A DNA stretch of 64,000 nt from an uncultured Opitutia bacterium. GTDB taxonomy: Bacteria; Verrucomicrobiota; Verrucomicrobiia; Opitutales; UBA953. This document shows, piece by piece, positions 1-15,000 of the stretch; position 1 is the first letter of the stretch; every line of letters starts with the position of its first letter. A program made the translations under genes and the position numbers. The DNA lies in the NCBI GenBank assembly GCA_903840355.1, contig CAIMFJ010000002.1:1-64000 (forward strand), given 5' to 3'. The notes under the pieces were generated by a model that had not been told where the DNA came from, did no database searches, and worked only from the letters and a program-made list of their open reading frames with translations.

Positions 1-3000
1 CGTTAAGCCCGTGCCGGAGAGGTTAGCCGTCGCGTTCGAGGTGACGTTCAAGGCAGCCGTGCTGTTGACGTCGACGGCGTTCAAGGTCGCGGTGTTGTTC
101 ACCGTGACACCCGAGGTCGAAGCCAAGGCACCGGAAGCGGTCGCGAGCGTACCCGCGTTCACCGTGGTGGCACCCGTGTAGGTGTTCGCGCCGTTCAAGG
201 TCAGCGTACCGTTACCAGCCTTCGTCAAGCTACCCGCACCGGAGATCGCATTCGCGAAGGTCACGTTGTTACCATTCGTATTGATGGTACCGGTGACGCC
301 CGAGGCGATGGTGAGGTTATTCGAGACATCTTCCGTGACCGGGTTGGAGCCGCTATCGACGCCGAAGCGCAAGGTGGAGTTACCCGTGAAGTTCAGACCC
401 GAGCTGGCAGCCAGAGCCAAGTTGTTATCCAACTCGACCGTACCGGCCGCGATATTCAAGGCACCGGTGAAGGTGTTCGCACCGCCGAGGAACAAGGTGC
501 CCGCCCCTGCCTTGGTATAGCTACCTGCACCGCTGATACCGGAAGCGAAGGTCACATCGTTACCATTCGTGTCGATTGTACCCGTGACGCCCGAGGCCGA
601 GACCAAGGAAGGCGAAATGTCGGTGTTCACACCCGTGCCGAAGCGCAAGGTGGAGTTCGCCGTGAAGGTAATCGTCGAAGGCGTACCGTAAACCAGGCCG
701 TTCAAGACCCCGTTGAAGGTCGAAGACTGAGCCATCGTCAAGATACCACCCGCGATTGTGACATTACCCGCCGTCGAAGGATCGAGGCCTTGGAGCACCA
801 ATTCGCCCGCACCCATCTTCGTGAAGGCGTAACCGCCGTAGAGGGTCGTGCCGAAGGTCACGTTGTTACCGTTAGTATCAATCGTGATACTGGGGATACC
901 GTAAGTATTCAAATTATTCGATACGTCAGTGGTGACACCCGTGCCGTAAACAATCTTACCGGCATTGCTACCGTTCGAACCGAATTGAATATGGGCACCT
1001 TGAGCCCCACCCGCCACCGCGGTGGCCGTGCTGAGGACTAAGGTGTTATCGACCACGAGGGAACCCGCGAAGTTGCTGGTACCACCCATAATGAACTTGC
1101 CCGAGCCGACTTGCGTAATCGTACCGGCACCCGTCGCACCGCCCGACAAGGTAATGTCGGTGGCCGAGTTGATGCTGAGGTTCGAAGCGTAGTCGATGAG
1201 GTTAACCGCCTGCGTGATCGTCGAGCTGATGCCCGTGCTGTACTGCAAGGTCACCGCCGTCGTGCCGGTAGGCAGGTTCAAGTTCGTACCCGTACCGAGG
1301 GCCGCGGCATTACCCACGACAATCGTACCGCCCAAGAGGTTGGTGTTACCGGAGTAAGTATTGGCACCATTCAAGACCACCGTGCCACTACCCGTGACTT
1401 GGCTGGAAGTACCGAGGCTCAAGGCACCAGCACCCGTGATGACGCTCGCGACCGTCAAGGTCGTGCCTTGTGCGGGTACTAACGTGCCACCGTTGGTGTT
1501 CAGCGTGATGCCACGATTAACTTCAATCGTCGTGTTCGCGGTGTTGGTTAAACTGCCGCCGTTGAACGAGAGTTGATCAGCGGTGAAGGAACTAGGCGTT
1601 GCACCCAAGGCGCTGACATCAGGGATGATGATCGTGCCGGAGTTGATTGCCGTCTTACCCGTGAAGGAAGAACCGGTCGTCAAGCTGACCGAGCCAGGCG
1701 TGCTGGTCGAATCCGCGAGGACTAATTGGCCGCTACCCACGAGCGGAGCCGAGACCGTGACCGCGAGGCCCTTCGAGTCGACCGTGACTGGAGCGTTCAA
1801 GGTCAAGGAGCCGAGCGTGATGCTCGTGGCGGCACCGAGGTTGAACGACAAGCCACCACCATTGAAGACGATGCCCGAAGCCGGAACCGCCGCAGCGGCG
1901 TCGATTTCGAGGACACCGGCATTGACGGTGACGCCCGAGCTGGCGGAGGTCGAGCTGGCGAGCGCGAGCGTACCCGCGTTCACAATCGTCGCACCGGTGT
2001 AGGTATTCGCACCCGAGAGGATGAGTTTACCAGCGCCGAGCTTGATGAAGTCAGCCGAACCCGAGACGATACCCGTGAGGTTGACGGACGAACCCGTGCC
2101 GAGGTCAGGAACATTCATGCTCGAGTTAGCGTCGAGGTAAACGTTCGTGGCGAAGGTGTAGGATTGGCCGAGCGCCGTGACGAGGCGACCGCCGAAGCCC
2201 GAAACCGTGTTCACGTCGAAGGCGGAATAATCCGACGCCGTCGTGGTGGCCGCACCGAGCTTCATGCCGATACCGATACCCGAACCGTTGGTAGGACCGA
2301 AGCCGCCGCCGCCATTCATGACGCGGAGGTCGATGCTGTACCAACCCGAGGTCGGAGCGGTGAAGGACGCGGTGGAGAAGTCGGTGTAAGCCGTCGAATT
2401 AATGAGCGTCGTGCCGTTGATGACTAGGCGAGCTTGGTCATCGAAGCTCTTCGAGAAGCCATACGTACCGGCGCGGAGGTAGATTTGACCGAGGAAGCCC
2501 TTGGTTTGATTGGTCCCGATCGCATCTGGGCTCGACGCACTGTTCGTGTGGAGCACCGTGAAGTTATCCGTCGCCGCCGTGGCACCGTTCGCCGGGATCG
2601 TTGTGTTAAGCGAAGTACCCGAGAGCGTGAAGCCTTGGAGCGCTTGGTAATCCAATTGGACCGTACCACCGTTGAGGTGGAGTTGGCCCGCACCGAGGCT
2701 ACCTGCCCCGCGAGCACCGATGCTGAGCGTACCGGAGTTGATGACCACGTTGCCCGTGAAGGTGTTGTTACCTAAGAGGCTCAAGGTACCGTTACCCGTG
2801 AGGCTCAAGCCACCATTACCGGAGATGTCACCCGCGATGGTGAGTTGGCTACCACCCACGTTGACGGTTTGCAGGCCGGTCACAATCACCGTACCGCGAC
2901 CCAAGCTGAGGGCTTGCGTACCGACGTAGTTGAGCGTGCCTTGGATCGCGAGGCTCGGCGAATTCGTCAGCGTGACGGGGTTAGCCGCCGTCGAGTCGAA

Positions 3001-6000
3001 GCTCGAACCCGAGACGAAGGTAATCGTACCCGTACCCGCCGAGAGCGGCGCGTTGAAGTTCACCACACCAGGTCCGAGCGTTAAGCCACCCGAGAAGGTG
3101 TTCGCCGTGCCCAAGGTCAAGGCACCCGTGCCCACCTTGGTGATGCTACCCGCGCCTTGGAGAACTTCATTAACGACCACGTTACCCGTGCCGCCGAAGC
3201 TCAACGGACCGTTAACGTTGATGTTGTCGTTCACCGTACCCGCGAAGGTCAGGACACTCGAGGAATTCGTCGGCGTGTAGAGGAAGCTACCACCCGTGAC
3301 GGCGTTGACGGTGAAGTCTTGGCCCGTGCTTTGCGTGCCACCGGTGACGTTTATCGTACCACCCGCTAAGACACGACGAGCCGAGTAATCTGCCAATTGA
3401 CCGACGCCGGCGTAACTGAAGTCCGGCAAGGACCAGGTGCCGCCCGCATTCACCGTGACAATCGCGGTGTTGTTGTAAGCCGAGTTGAAGATCTTACCCG
3501 TGGACGTGAGCGTGAAGGTACTACCATTGTTAATGGTAATATTACCCGTGTTATTTTGGCTCGCGTTGATGGTGAGGTTACCGCCCGAGAGCGTCACCGC
3601 GCCGAAGGTAGCATTGACGCCATTGAGCACCAAGTTACCCGCGTTGACGGTGATACCACCCGTGAAGGTCAAGAGGCTCGACGCATCGAAGGTCTGCGTG
3701 CCCGTACCCACCTTGGTGAGGCTCAAGGGATAAGTAGCTTGTTCGGTCAACGAACCCGAGAAGGTGCTATCTTGATTATTCGCACCAAAGTTCAAGTTAC
3801 TGGCGTACGAAAGCGTCGTGACCGTGCCCGTGCCACGCAAGCCACCGATGACTTCGGCGCTGGTAGACATCACTAAGGTCGAACCGGTGTTGATGATTAC
3901 ATTCGATTGATCAGGGATACCGTTCGTCAGCGTGGTGTTAGCCGCACCGACTTGGACGACGCCCGTACCCGACAAGGTGACGTTACCCGTGAAGGTATTC
4001 GCATTGTCGCCCGCAGCCGCGAGGATGGAGCGACCGGTACCGATGAAGGTGAGGTTACCCGTGCCCTTGATACCGCCGAAGTCCGTGCGGTCGTTCGCAT
4101 TGGCGTCGATAATCAAGTCGCCATTCAAGGTGATGTTGTTGAAGCCGAACTGACCGGTGCTGCCCACCGAAGCCAAGCTACCAATCGTGGCCGTGCTGTT
4201 CGCCGTGGAGTTCACGACGACGGCGTTGCTCAAGAACGTACCCGCGGTCGGACGATTCGTGGCGAAGTATAAGGCCGAGCTGGCCGTACCCGAGTTGCTA
4301 TCACTCAAGGTGACCGCACCCGTACCCAAGGCGCCGATGTTCTGCACGTAGACCGTACCTTGGCTGATGGTCGTACCACCGCTGAAGGTATTAGCCGTCG
4401 TACCTGCCATCGTCAACGAACCCGTACCGGTCTTGTAAATCGAACCGAAGCCCGCGAGGACGTTACCCGCCGAGCTCGTCAGCGTGAAATTATTGTTCGT
4501 GTTATTGAACGTGACGCTCGTGGGGGTAACCGCACCCGCGAACGTGATCGACGTGTGCGACAAGCTGACCGCATCGGTGAAATTCACCACGTCACCGTAG
4601 ATGAACTTATCCGTCGCGCTAGTGCCGGTGTTGTAGAAGTTCAACGCCGAGGTATTCCAGGTGTTGCTCGCCGTACCCGTCCAATTGAGCGTCCCATAAC
4701 CGAGTTGGAGCGTGATAGCGTTCGCACGGACGGTGAAGGTCGGGGCGTAACGGTAGCTCGCCGCACCCACGAGGGCGAATTCCCCAGCGACGGCATTCGT
4801 CGAAGCATACGTGAGAATCGGGAAAGGAGCGGAGCTGGTCGGACCGTTTAAGAGGTTCACGTTCACCGTACCATTAACCGTCAAGGCACCCAACGCGGTG
4901 AGCGTCGAGGCAGCCAACGGGTCGGTTTGGAACGAGGTGTTGTTCGCGAAGGTGATGCTCTTCGCCGTGGCGAGACCTTGGAGGGCCGCACCGGCGTTGA
5001 CCGTCAGGTCGGAGTTATTGATCGAACCAGCCAGGTTCAACGTACCCGCCACGACCGTGGTCGCACCGGAGTAAGTATTCGTGGCTTGTAAGTTCGTGGT
5101 ACCAATACCCGTCTTGGTGACGCCCGAAGTACCCGTGATGACGGCGTTGACGTTTTGCGTCGTGGCCGTGTTGAAAGTGATGGCACCGCCACCCGTGGTG
5201 TTCAACGTACCGCCACCGGTGAGGTCATACTTGAAGGTGAAGCCGCGATCGGTGCTGACCGTATCGAGCGTCGAGGTCGTGCTCGCCGTCACCGTCACCG
5301 GGACGTTGATGTTGATCGAAGCACCGGCCGCCAAATTGCGGATCGTACCACCGCCTAAGTTGAAGGCCATGGTCGCCGTGTTACCATTCGTCGTCACGCC
5401 CACCACTGACGTCAGGGCTAACACCCCGCCGTTGAGGTTATACGTGTTGTTCGTGCTGTTATACGACGTGGACGTGTTGTTATCGATGACCACCCAAGGC
5501 GTGGTAATGGTACCACCGGTTTGGTTCAGGATACCCACACCGTCTTCACCGACGTAAACCCCGCCGACTTGGATGCTCGTGGTCGCAGGAGCGGCGCTCG
5601 CAGCTGGGTTGACCATCGTGATCGAGCCCGACGACAAGTTGTACGTCGAGACTTCGCTCGCGGTGGAGCCGATGACTAAGTTATTGTAGAGGCTGACCGA
5701 CGAACCGGTTTGGTTGACCGTGGCGTTGATGTTCGCCGTGGCCGAGCCACCGACCGTGAGCGTTGCGGCTTTCACCGTGCTGCCGTTGTCGAGGTTCAAG
5801 ATGGCGCCTGCCACCGTCGTGCTACCAACCGTGATGCTACCACCCGCGGTCGTGAGGTCAGACAAGAGCAGCGAGCCACCATTCAAGGTGACACCCGTGC
5901 CAGGGGTGTCGATGTAGACACCCGACTTAGTCATATTAGCCGAAGTCGAACCGACCGTTTGAATGATTTGGCCCGCACCCAAGGTGTAACCGTCGGAGCG

Positions 6001-9000
6001 TTGGAAGCGGAGGTAAGCACCACCCGCCGAAGCGTCGGCGTATAACGTCACCGTACCCGTACCGAGCGTACCGGTCGTGCCGTTATTACCGATTTGGAGC
6101 GTGCTATTGGCTGATTCACCACCGCTATTCACCCAGACTTGACCGAGCGAAGAGGCACCAGCGGCGTTGTTCGTGCCCGTGAAGATGGTAGTGCCAGCCG
6201 AGGCCGACCCACCCACAATAAGAATATCTGTCGAGTTAGTGACACCAATCGAACCCGAGATGATACCCGTGAAACCATACTCAGCAATCTTGGCGTTACC
6301 ATTAGTGGTGATGTTACCCGCGATGATCGTACCACCATCCATGCGGAGGGCACCGATACCACCTTGAGCTGCCGAGGTGTAACTCGTGAGGCCGAGGGCT
6401 GCCGCAGGAGTACCACCAGCCGCTGTTGAATCACCAAAGCCCTGACCAGTGATGGTGAAATTATTGGTGTAAGTACCACCCGCGGAGAAGTAGATCTGGC
6501 CGCGGTCGGCGACGACCACATTCGCATTACCCAATTGGGTCGGCGACGTGACGGTCAGGCGCATGGTGCCGTTCGTCAGGAACGTGCCCGAGCCACCGAT
6601 TTGCAACGTGCCGGTGAAGCCCGTGTTATTACCCGTCAAGTTAGCCGTTTGCGCTCCCGCCGTGCCCGAGATGTTCGGGTTCACAATCACGGTGCCCGTG
6701 CCGACAATCGGCGCCGCCAAGGTGAGCGTCGAAGCATTCGCACTCGCTACCAAGAGCGTGCCATCGCGATTCACCGTGATGGTACTACCAGCCGCAATGA
6801 TGGTAGCTACCCCCAGCAACTCGAGCGTACCTGCGGTGACGGTGGTCGCCCCCGTGTAAGTGTTGGGATTTGAGAGAATGAACGTGCCCGTCCCCACCTT
6901 GGTGAGGGCGGTCTTACTCGAGCTACCATCGGTGATGATACCGCCGAAGGTCGAAGTACCGAGCGACGAATCAATCGTCAGCGTGGAGAGCACATTACCT
7001 GCCGCCGAGTTCGTCACGGTCACATTAGCCGCCGCAAGCGTCGCACCCTTGGCCAACCCGGAGAGGGTTTGATTGTAGCCGTTTAAATCGAGCACGCCCG
7101 TGTCGGTCGTGGTCGTCGAAACACCAAGGTTCAGGAACAGACCCGTCGGCAGACCTTGGTTCGCACCCAGCACCATCGTGCCGCTGTAGAGGGCGAAGTT
7201 ACTACCCGTGGCGTTACCGCCACCGGCGTAAATCACGCGACCCGCGCGTTGCCAGAAGGTCACACCGCTGGCGACATTGAGCTGACCTTGTAAGACCAGT
7301 TCATTGCCCACCGTGGTCGGAGCCGAAACGGCCCCACCACCCGTGGTAGCGGTGAAGACATTGACCGAGCCCGTGATGGTTGCTTGACCCGAACCCGTCG
7401 GAGCAATCGCCCCGCCACCGGAAAGGCCGACGAGGTTGGCATCACCCACCGTTTGACCGAGGTAGAAGTTATTCGCGTAGGTGTAAGAGCCAGTTAATTG
7501 AATCAAACCAGGGCTGCCACCAGGGATAATCACATTACCCGTACCGAAGGCCGCCGAGGCGCCACCGATTAAGGTACCCGCCGACACCACCGTGCCACCG
7601 GAGTAAGTGTTCGTACCCGCTAAGGTCAGCGTGCTCGCGCCTGCCTTCGTCAACTGATAAGCCCCTTGAACCACACCGTTGAGCGACATGGCCGTGCCAG
7701 TGTTGAAGGTCGTGGCGGCTTGCATCGTCACGATACTGCCCACCCCTGCCGTGGCTGTGGCCGAACTGATCGTACCACCTGCGGCGATGATATCGCGCGT
7801 GAAGCCGTAGCTGCTCGTCGCATCTAGGACGAGCGTACCACCGGTGTTCACCGTGATGGTCGCCGTGCTTTGGTTAGGCGTCGAGGTCGAGGACAGGAGG
7901 CTCGTGTTGGCACCACCGATTTCTAAGCTGCCGGAGTTGATGACGATGAAGCCATCATTCGAGCTGTAGTTCGGGTGGAAGTTCGTGTTGTAGAGGGCGA
8001 CGTAGTTATTGCCGACCATAGTCAGGGTGTTACCCGCCAAGTCCAACGTGGATTGACCCGTCGTGCTGCGGAGGTCCCAACGATTGGTACCACCGATGGA
8101 AGCATTACCGGAGAGGACCACGGCGGTGAGCGCATTGGTTTGCGTCACGTTGCCGCTGTTCACAATCGCACCCGCGTTATTCACGCCCGTACCTGCGATG
8201 GTAACCGTGCGGTAACCCAAGTTGATCGAGTTCGCCACGGTGCTGGCGCCGAAGTCGAGAGCCCCACCCGCGTTGACGTAGACGTTGCCCGCCCCTGCCG
8301 TGAGGTTGTAGTTATTTAAGATCGGCTGACCGAGCGAGAGCGTGTCTTGAATCTGCAAGATGCCTGCGTTGACCGTGGTGTCACCCGTGAAGGCGTTACC
8401 GAAGCTCAAGGCTTGAGCCGTGCCCGCTGCCGTGGCGGCTTGCGAGAGCGTCAGCGTCGAACCCGCGATGGCGGTAATCGTCGTGCCGGCAGGAATATTC
8501 GTGCCGGTGACCAATTGACCCACCTTCAGACCCGTCGTGCCCGACAAGGCCGTGACCGACGTGCTGTTCAGGGCCGTCGTCGCCGTGTAACCATACTTAC
8601 CGTTGATTACCACCGTGCCGCCGCCGTTGAGCGTGAAGCCATTGGCGCCCGTCAAGAGGCTGTTGATGGTTAAGGTACCCGCGGTGGCGTTCACCGTCGA
8701 GAAGTTGAAGTTGCCGTTCACCGTGGCCGTACCCGTGCCCGACATCCCGAAGGTCGCCGCGCCCGTGCCTACGATGTTACCGTTGATCGTCACCGAGCCC
8801 ACAGGGTTCAGGACTAAACCAGCACCGTCGGCGATGTTGATGGTTTTACCAGCCGCCAAAGCGATCGGAGCGGTTAAGGTACCGGCGTTGATGGCGATAC
8901 TTCCGGCGCTGAAGGCACCGGCACCTGCGAAGGTCGCGCTGCCACCGTTGACCGTTAAGGCACCCGCGGTGTTCAAGGAACCCGCCGACAAGCTACCGGC

Positions 9001-12000
9001 CGTCTGCGTCACGCTCGTGGCGCTGAGACCACCAGTGATGGTCGTCGCACCAGAGTTAGCGAACGCACCCGTGGAGGTGAGGCTACCCGCCGCAAACGTA
9101 CCACCCGAGATGGTGACCGCCGAAGCCGAGACCGCACCCGTCGCCGTGAAGTTACCCGCGCTCGTCAACGTGCTCGTCGCCGAGAGGCTGCCCAACGTCA
9201 TCGTACCGTAGACGGGGTTAGCACCCGAGGTATCGACTGCCAAGTTCACCGTGCCGGTGACCGTCAAGGACTTGTTCGGAGCACTGTAAAGACCCGTCGA
9301 AGCGACCGAGACATTACCCGCCGTCGCATTCGGAGCACCCGTCAAGGTACCCGCTAAGGTCAAGACACCGAGTTGCAACGAGGTCGAGCCCGTGGCACCT
9401 AAGGTCGCACCCGCCGAGATCGACGTCGAGGTATTCGCCGAGAGCGAATTCGTGATGGCGAGCGTACCCGCCGTGACGCTGACGTTGGCGAAACCTACGC
9501 CGCCCGAGAGCGTCGAAGTACCGGCGTTATCCTTAATGAGGTTACCCGTACCACCGATCTGATTCGCTAAAGCTCCATCGGTCTTTTTGAGGTAGAGGTT
9601 CGAACCCGTGGCCAAGGTAATCGGACCCGTACCGGCCGTACCACCCGTGATGATGGCGATGTCGCCACCGATGACGTCCGTACCGGCGCTGTAAGTGTTC
9701 ACGGTGTCGAACGTGAGGAGGTAGTTACCCGACTTTTGGATACCCGCGTTCGAGGTCAGACCCAAGATAGTCGCGTTCGTAGACGAAGCGTCCGCCGCGC
9801 TGAGGTTAATCAGGTAGAGCGGGTTGTTCGGCGTGTAACCGAGTACCAAGTTGTTGTTAGCGGCATTACCCGTGCTGGTCGCCGTGGACAGAGCCCAGGT
9901 ACCGTCAGAGTTCAACCAACCCGTGCTGTTCAAGTTGAACTTGCTCAAGCTGATCGCATTGGCATTCGCCGAGCTCGTACCGTCTGTCAAGATGGTCCAG
10001 CTGTATGACAAGTGAGGATTGAAGACCGAGGCGGCACCCAACGCAGCATTCGCATTGTTGTAGGAGAGTAAGTTAATATTCACCGCACCCGAGCCCGTGT
10101 AGGTCGAACTACCCGTGAAGGTTAATGACGAACGATTGAGCGACGAGGAAGGATCCGCAGCCAAAATATTAATCGTCGAACCCGCGGCGAGCGTGAGGTT
10201 CGTGACCGTCAAGGTTCCCAAGGGCGAGCCTGGGCTGACAATCGAACCCACATTAGCAATCAAGTTAGCGATGGTGCCCGTACCGCTGACGGTACCGCCC
10301 GAGTTCGCCGTGATCGTACCGCCGACCGTACCCGCGTTGATGAATTGCCCCGTACCCGAGACCGTGCTCGTCACGCTGCCCGCCGTGGCGGTCAACGTAC
10401 CCGAGGTAACGCTACCCGAGGTAATGGTACCACTGCTGGTGACCGTCGCACCCGCGACCGTCAAGTTCGCTAAGGTACCCGTGTTCGTCAACGTGCCGGC
10501 GTTCGCGGTGATGGCACCGGAAATCGTCCCCGCATTCGTGATCGTACCCGCCGTGAGCGTCGTCGCACCCGCGACCGTTGCACCCGTTTCGAGGGCAAGC
10601 GTACCGCCATTGACGGTGACCGCACTACCCGAGGCCAAGCTGCCCGTCGGAGCGATGTCGAGCGTACCACCCGTGATAGTCGTCGTACCCGTGTAAGTGT
10701 TCGCACCCGAGAGCGACCAGAAGCCCGTGCCGTTCTTCACGACCGAGACTTGACCGGTGTAACCATTGTTCACGTCGGTGATCACCGGCGCAAATAAGTT
10801 GGTGCCCGTGTTGGTACCCGTAAAGGTCAACGTGCGGTTACCACTGTAGGCGTCGATGGAGTTACCCGTGGCAATCGCCGTGGGGTTATTAATCGTCAGC
10901 GAAGTGCCCGAAGCAATCGTCGCCGAGGAATTCACGCTGATGGTGATACTCGTACCGGCGGTGATGGCGGTAATCGTCGCACCGGCAGGGATGTTCGTCC
11001 CCGTGATAGCTTGGCCGACATACATACCCGCCGTGCTGCCCGTATAAGGAATCGTGGTGTTGGCACCCGACTGCACGCTGGTCGTCGTGAAGACGATCGG
11101 GGTAATCGTGGGCGAACCCGTGAAGCTCAACGTCGCCGTGGGCACTGAACCCGAAGCGTTCAACGTGGCGCCACCTGGCCCCATCGTGAAGAGACGATTG
11201 GTCGAGGTCGCCGTCGCACCGGTGTAACTGAGCGTGGCGTTATCGATCAAGACGTCCGCCGCATTCGGATTGGCCGAACCCGCACCAATCGAGCTGGCGA
11301 TACCAACGTTAGCGAGGGCACCCACGTTGACATTCGCACCACCTGCCAAGGTCAAGAGACCCGAGAAGGTATTACCCGTGCCGATAAAGTTAACGTTAGC
11401 CGTAGGAATGACAGGAGCCGAGAAGCTCAAGGCCCCAGTCAACGCCGACGCCACCGCGTTACTCAACGTGATGCTACGATTCGCCGTCACACCCGTGACG
11501 ACCGTGCCAGCAGGGATACCCGCGCCCGTGACCGTCGAGCCGACGGTGACGTTACCCGTATACGTGTAGATGACGTTCGAGTTAATCGCGTAACCGTAAA
11601 CCGCCAAGGCCTGCGTACCCGTGGTACCGGTGTAGGCATTGCTCAAGACAATCGCCCCCGTGGAGCTGTTGACTGAGGTCACCGTGGTTCCGGCCGGGAT
11701 ACCCGTACCGAAGACCGCCGCACCCGCGACCACGCCTGGAGCATTGTTAGGCTGCGTGAAGCTGGCCGAATTATTGGTCAACGTCGCGGCATCCGCCAAC
11801 GTTAAGTTGTACTTCGCGTTACCAGCACCGAGGACCCCGACACTCAACTGCAATAAGTTGCTGCCAGACCCATCGGTGGCCGCGGCACCCGAGACGTTAA
11901 TCGTACCCGCACCCACAAGCGAAATACTGCGGGTGGTGGAAGCATTCGTCATACCACCCGTGATATTCAAGGTCGCACCAGCACTGGCCGAAAGCGCACC

Positions 12001-15000
12001 CGCACCACCACCCGAAGTGACGGAGATCAGACCTGCGATGGTGTTATTACCGCTGATCGAAGCGACGTTACCAAAGTTCTGCGCGACGGGAGTCGAGTCG
12101 CGACCGATACCCGTGATCGTAAACGCATTGGGCACCGTGATGTTGTTGAACAACTGAATCTGGGCACTCCAAGCACCCGTACCAAACAAGACCGTCGCGG
12201 CTCCCGTACCTAAGCCGGTGTTGCTGGTGACCTTCACCATGCCCGCATCGGTATTGGCACCAGCACCCACGCTGTCCGTAACGCCACCCGTGAAGGTATT
12301 GTTTCCACCTAAGACTAAGAGACCTGCACCGGTCTTGGTAATGCTATACGAACCCGTAATCGGACCCGAGAAAGTCAACGAGCTACCATTGATTTGGAAG
12401 GTGCGGTTATTCGTTAAAGCCGTCGTGGTATTCGGACCCATGTCCAACGCACCCGAACCACCGAAGGTCAAGTTATTGCCCACGGTGAACGTGCCCGCCG
12501 AGGAAACCACCACAGGAACACCCGAAACGTTATCGAGCCAACCGGTACCGGTGAGCGTCAAGTTGCCGCTACCGAGCGCCGCAGGGTTTTCGATCGAGAG
12601 ACCACCCGCGCTCGCAATGACGATACCGCCCGTGAGGGTGTTCGCATTCGTCAGGCGCGTGTAGTTCGTCGTACCGTTTAAGTTCAAGGTACCCGCACCG
12701 GAGACCACGCCACTGAGCGTGGTGTTACCGTTCGTGGAATTGACGTTGATGATATCGCCCGCGTTCGCACCGAGGGAGATATTACCTGCCCAGCTTTGGA
12801 CGCCACCGCCGAGTGCATTGAGCGTCGAGCCGTTCAACATCGTCAACGGAGCCAAGATATTGCGCGGACCGTAAGAGCCGACAATCGCACCGTTTTGTAC
12901 CGTCACGCCTAAACCACCGGCGCTATCGAAGTCTTCGAAGTCCACCGTACCCGCCGTGATGTTGTAGTAAACATTCGTCGAGATGCCGCGAACGGTGACT
13001 TGATTCGTACCCACCTTGGTGAAGGTGAACGAATTACCCGTTGTCGAGCTGATGGTACCGTAGAGGCCCGAGCCTTCCACGCGACCGATATCGAAGCGAC
13101 CGCCGTTCGAACCGAACGTGGCGTTCGAAGCCAGGGTCACATTCAAGATCCCTGCGTAAGCGTAGGTCGCCGTGGCGCTGCTATTGAAGATCGCCGCTGG
13201 AGCCGTCGGATTATTCGTCGCATCGCCCGTACCGTTCAGGATGAGGCTGATACCACGCGCCGCATTCGGCGTGTCGCCGAGGTACTGACCGTTGACGTCC
13301 AAGGTTGCCCCCGAGGCCACGGTCACGACCGTGCCGTCGCCGAGCGAAGTCGAGGAACCGAGTTTCAGCGTACCCGCCGAAACCGTGAGGCCACCCGTGA
13401 AGTTATTATTGCCGCTGAGCGTGACCACACCCGTGCCGGCCTTGACCACGGCCAAGCTGGCCGTGCCATCGTGCAAGTTGCCGGCGTAGGTGAAGGTCGG
13501 CGTGATCGCACCCGCCAACGTCAACGTCGAAGTCGTGCTGCCGTTATTGATGATTTCAGCCCCAGCATTACCGGTGATGGAATCCTTGGTGAGGTTGTAA
13601 CCGTTGAGGTCGAGGAAGCCACCGTTGACTTGGACCGAACCGGTGTTCGCACCCAAGGTGCCCGTCGCACCGGTGGAGTTACCACCGAGGATTAAGCGAC
13701 CATCGGTGATGATCGCCGCACCCGTGAAGGAGCTGTTGGTATTCGTGACCGTGGTGTAACCCACACCGGTCTTTTGGAAGTTACCCGCACCCGAAACCGC
13801 GGCCCCGAAGGTGTAGAGACCGCCGCGGTTCAAGGCTAACTGAGCCCCGCTCGCGACCGTAATCGGGCTGCTCGAGATGTCACCCGTGCTACCGCCGAAA
13901 CCAATTTGGAGCGTACCGGCATTAACGTTCGTCGGACCGGTGTAAGTATTATTACCCGCCAGCGTAATCGTGGCCGTACCAGCCTTACTGATGGCCATCT
14001 GACTGGTACCGTCTTGGATTGTTCCGAAGAAGACATAAGCAGTCGAACCAATGGTTGTACCGAGAGTTAGCGTCGACATGACCCCACCCGAGTTGGTCAC
14101 GATACCACCGAGGGAAGGAGTCGTATTGGCCAAGCCGGCGATGGTTTCACTCGTACCTGCTAAGTCAAAGGTACCACCGTTCACATACACGGGAGCATTG
14201 TCATAAATCTGGTCCCCACCCGAACCAGCGAGTTTCAAGGTGCCCGCGGCATTGATGTAAGAGGCCCCACCGATGTCGTGCACCGCCGCCGTCGAAGTCT
14301 TGGCGAAGATCACCGTGCCTCCGTTCACGTAAACAGCGGTGCCGTTATTGTCGGCCGCACCGCCCATGGTCAGCGTGCCAGAACCAATCTTCGTCACTAC
14401 CGCACTGCTGGTGATGTCGGAGGTGATGATGTCACCCGTGCCACCGACCGTGAAGGCACCACCCGAGATGGCGCCGAACATCGTGGCCGCATTGCTGGGG
14501 CCCGTGCCCGCGGTGTTGATCAACGCACCGATGCCGTTGACGCCCTGACCGGTGATGTTGCTGAAGGGCTTCGAAATCGTTTGGCCATTCAAGTCCACCG
14601 TACCACCCTGCGTCACCGCCGCACTGACGGAGTTATTACCCAACGCATTCGGGTTCGCGAGTTGCAAGATGCCTTGGTTGACCGTCGTGCTACCGGTGTA
14701 AGAGTTATTACCCGCGAGCACCACCGTGCCGGTGCTGCCCGACGTGTTACCGATGGTGACGTTGTTCGAGTTCGCTAAGACGGTGTTCACCGTCAGCACC
14801 GAGCCACCGCCGCCAAAGCGGTAACCACCCGAGCCGGGCGTGAAGTTCGCCGAAGGCGTGTTCAAGGTCGCTGGCGACGAAGCCCCAATCATCAACGAGG
14901 AGAAGCCTGTGGTGTTGAGGTCAATAGTGTCGGCACTATTCGCCGACAGGAGCAAGGCCCCCGTCGAAGCGGTGCTGATGCGACCGGACTTAATCCAAGC

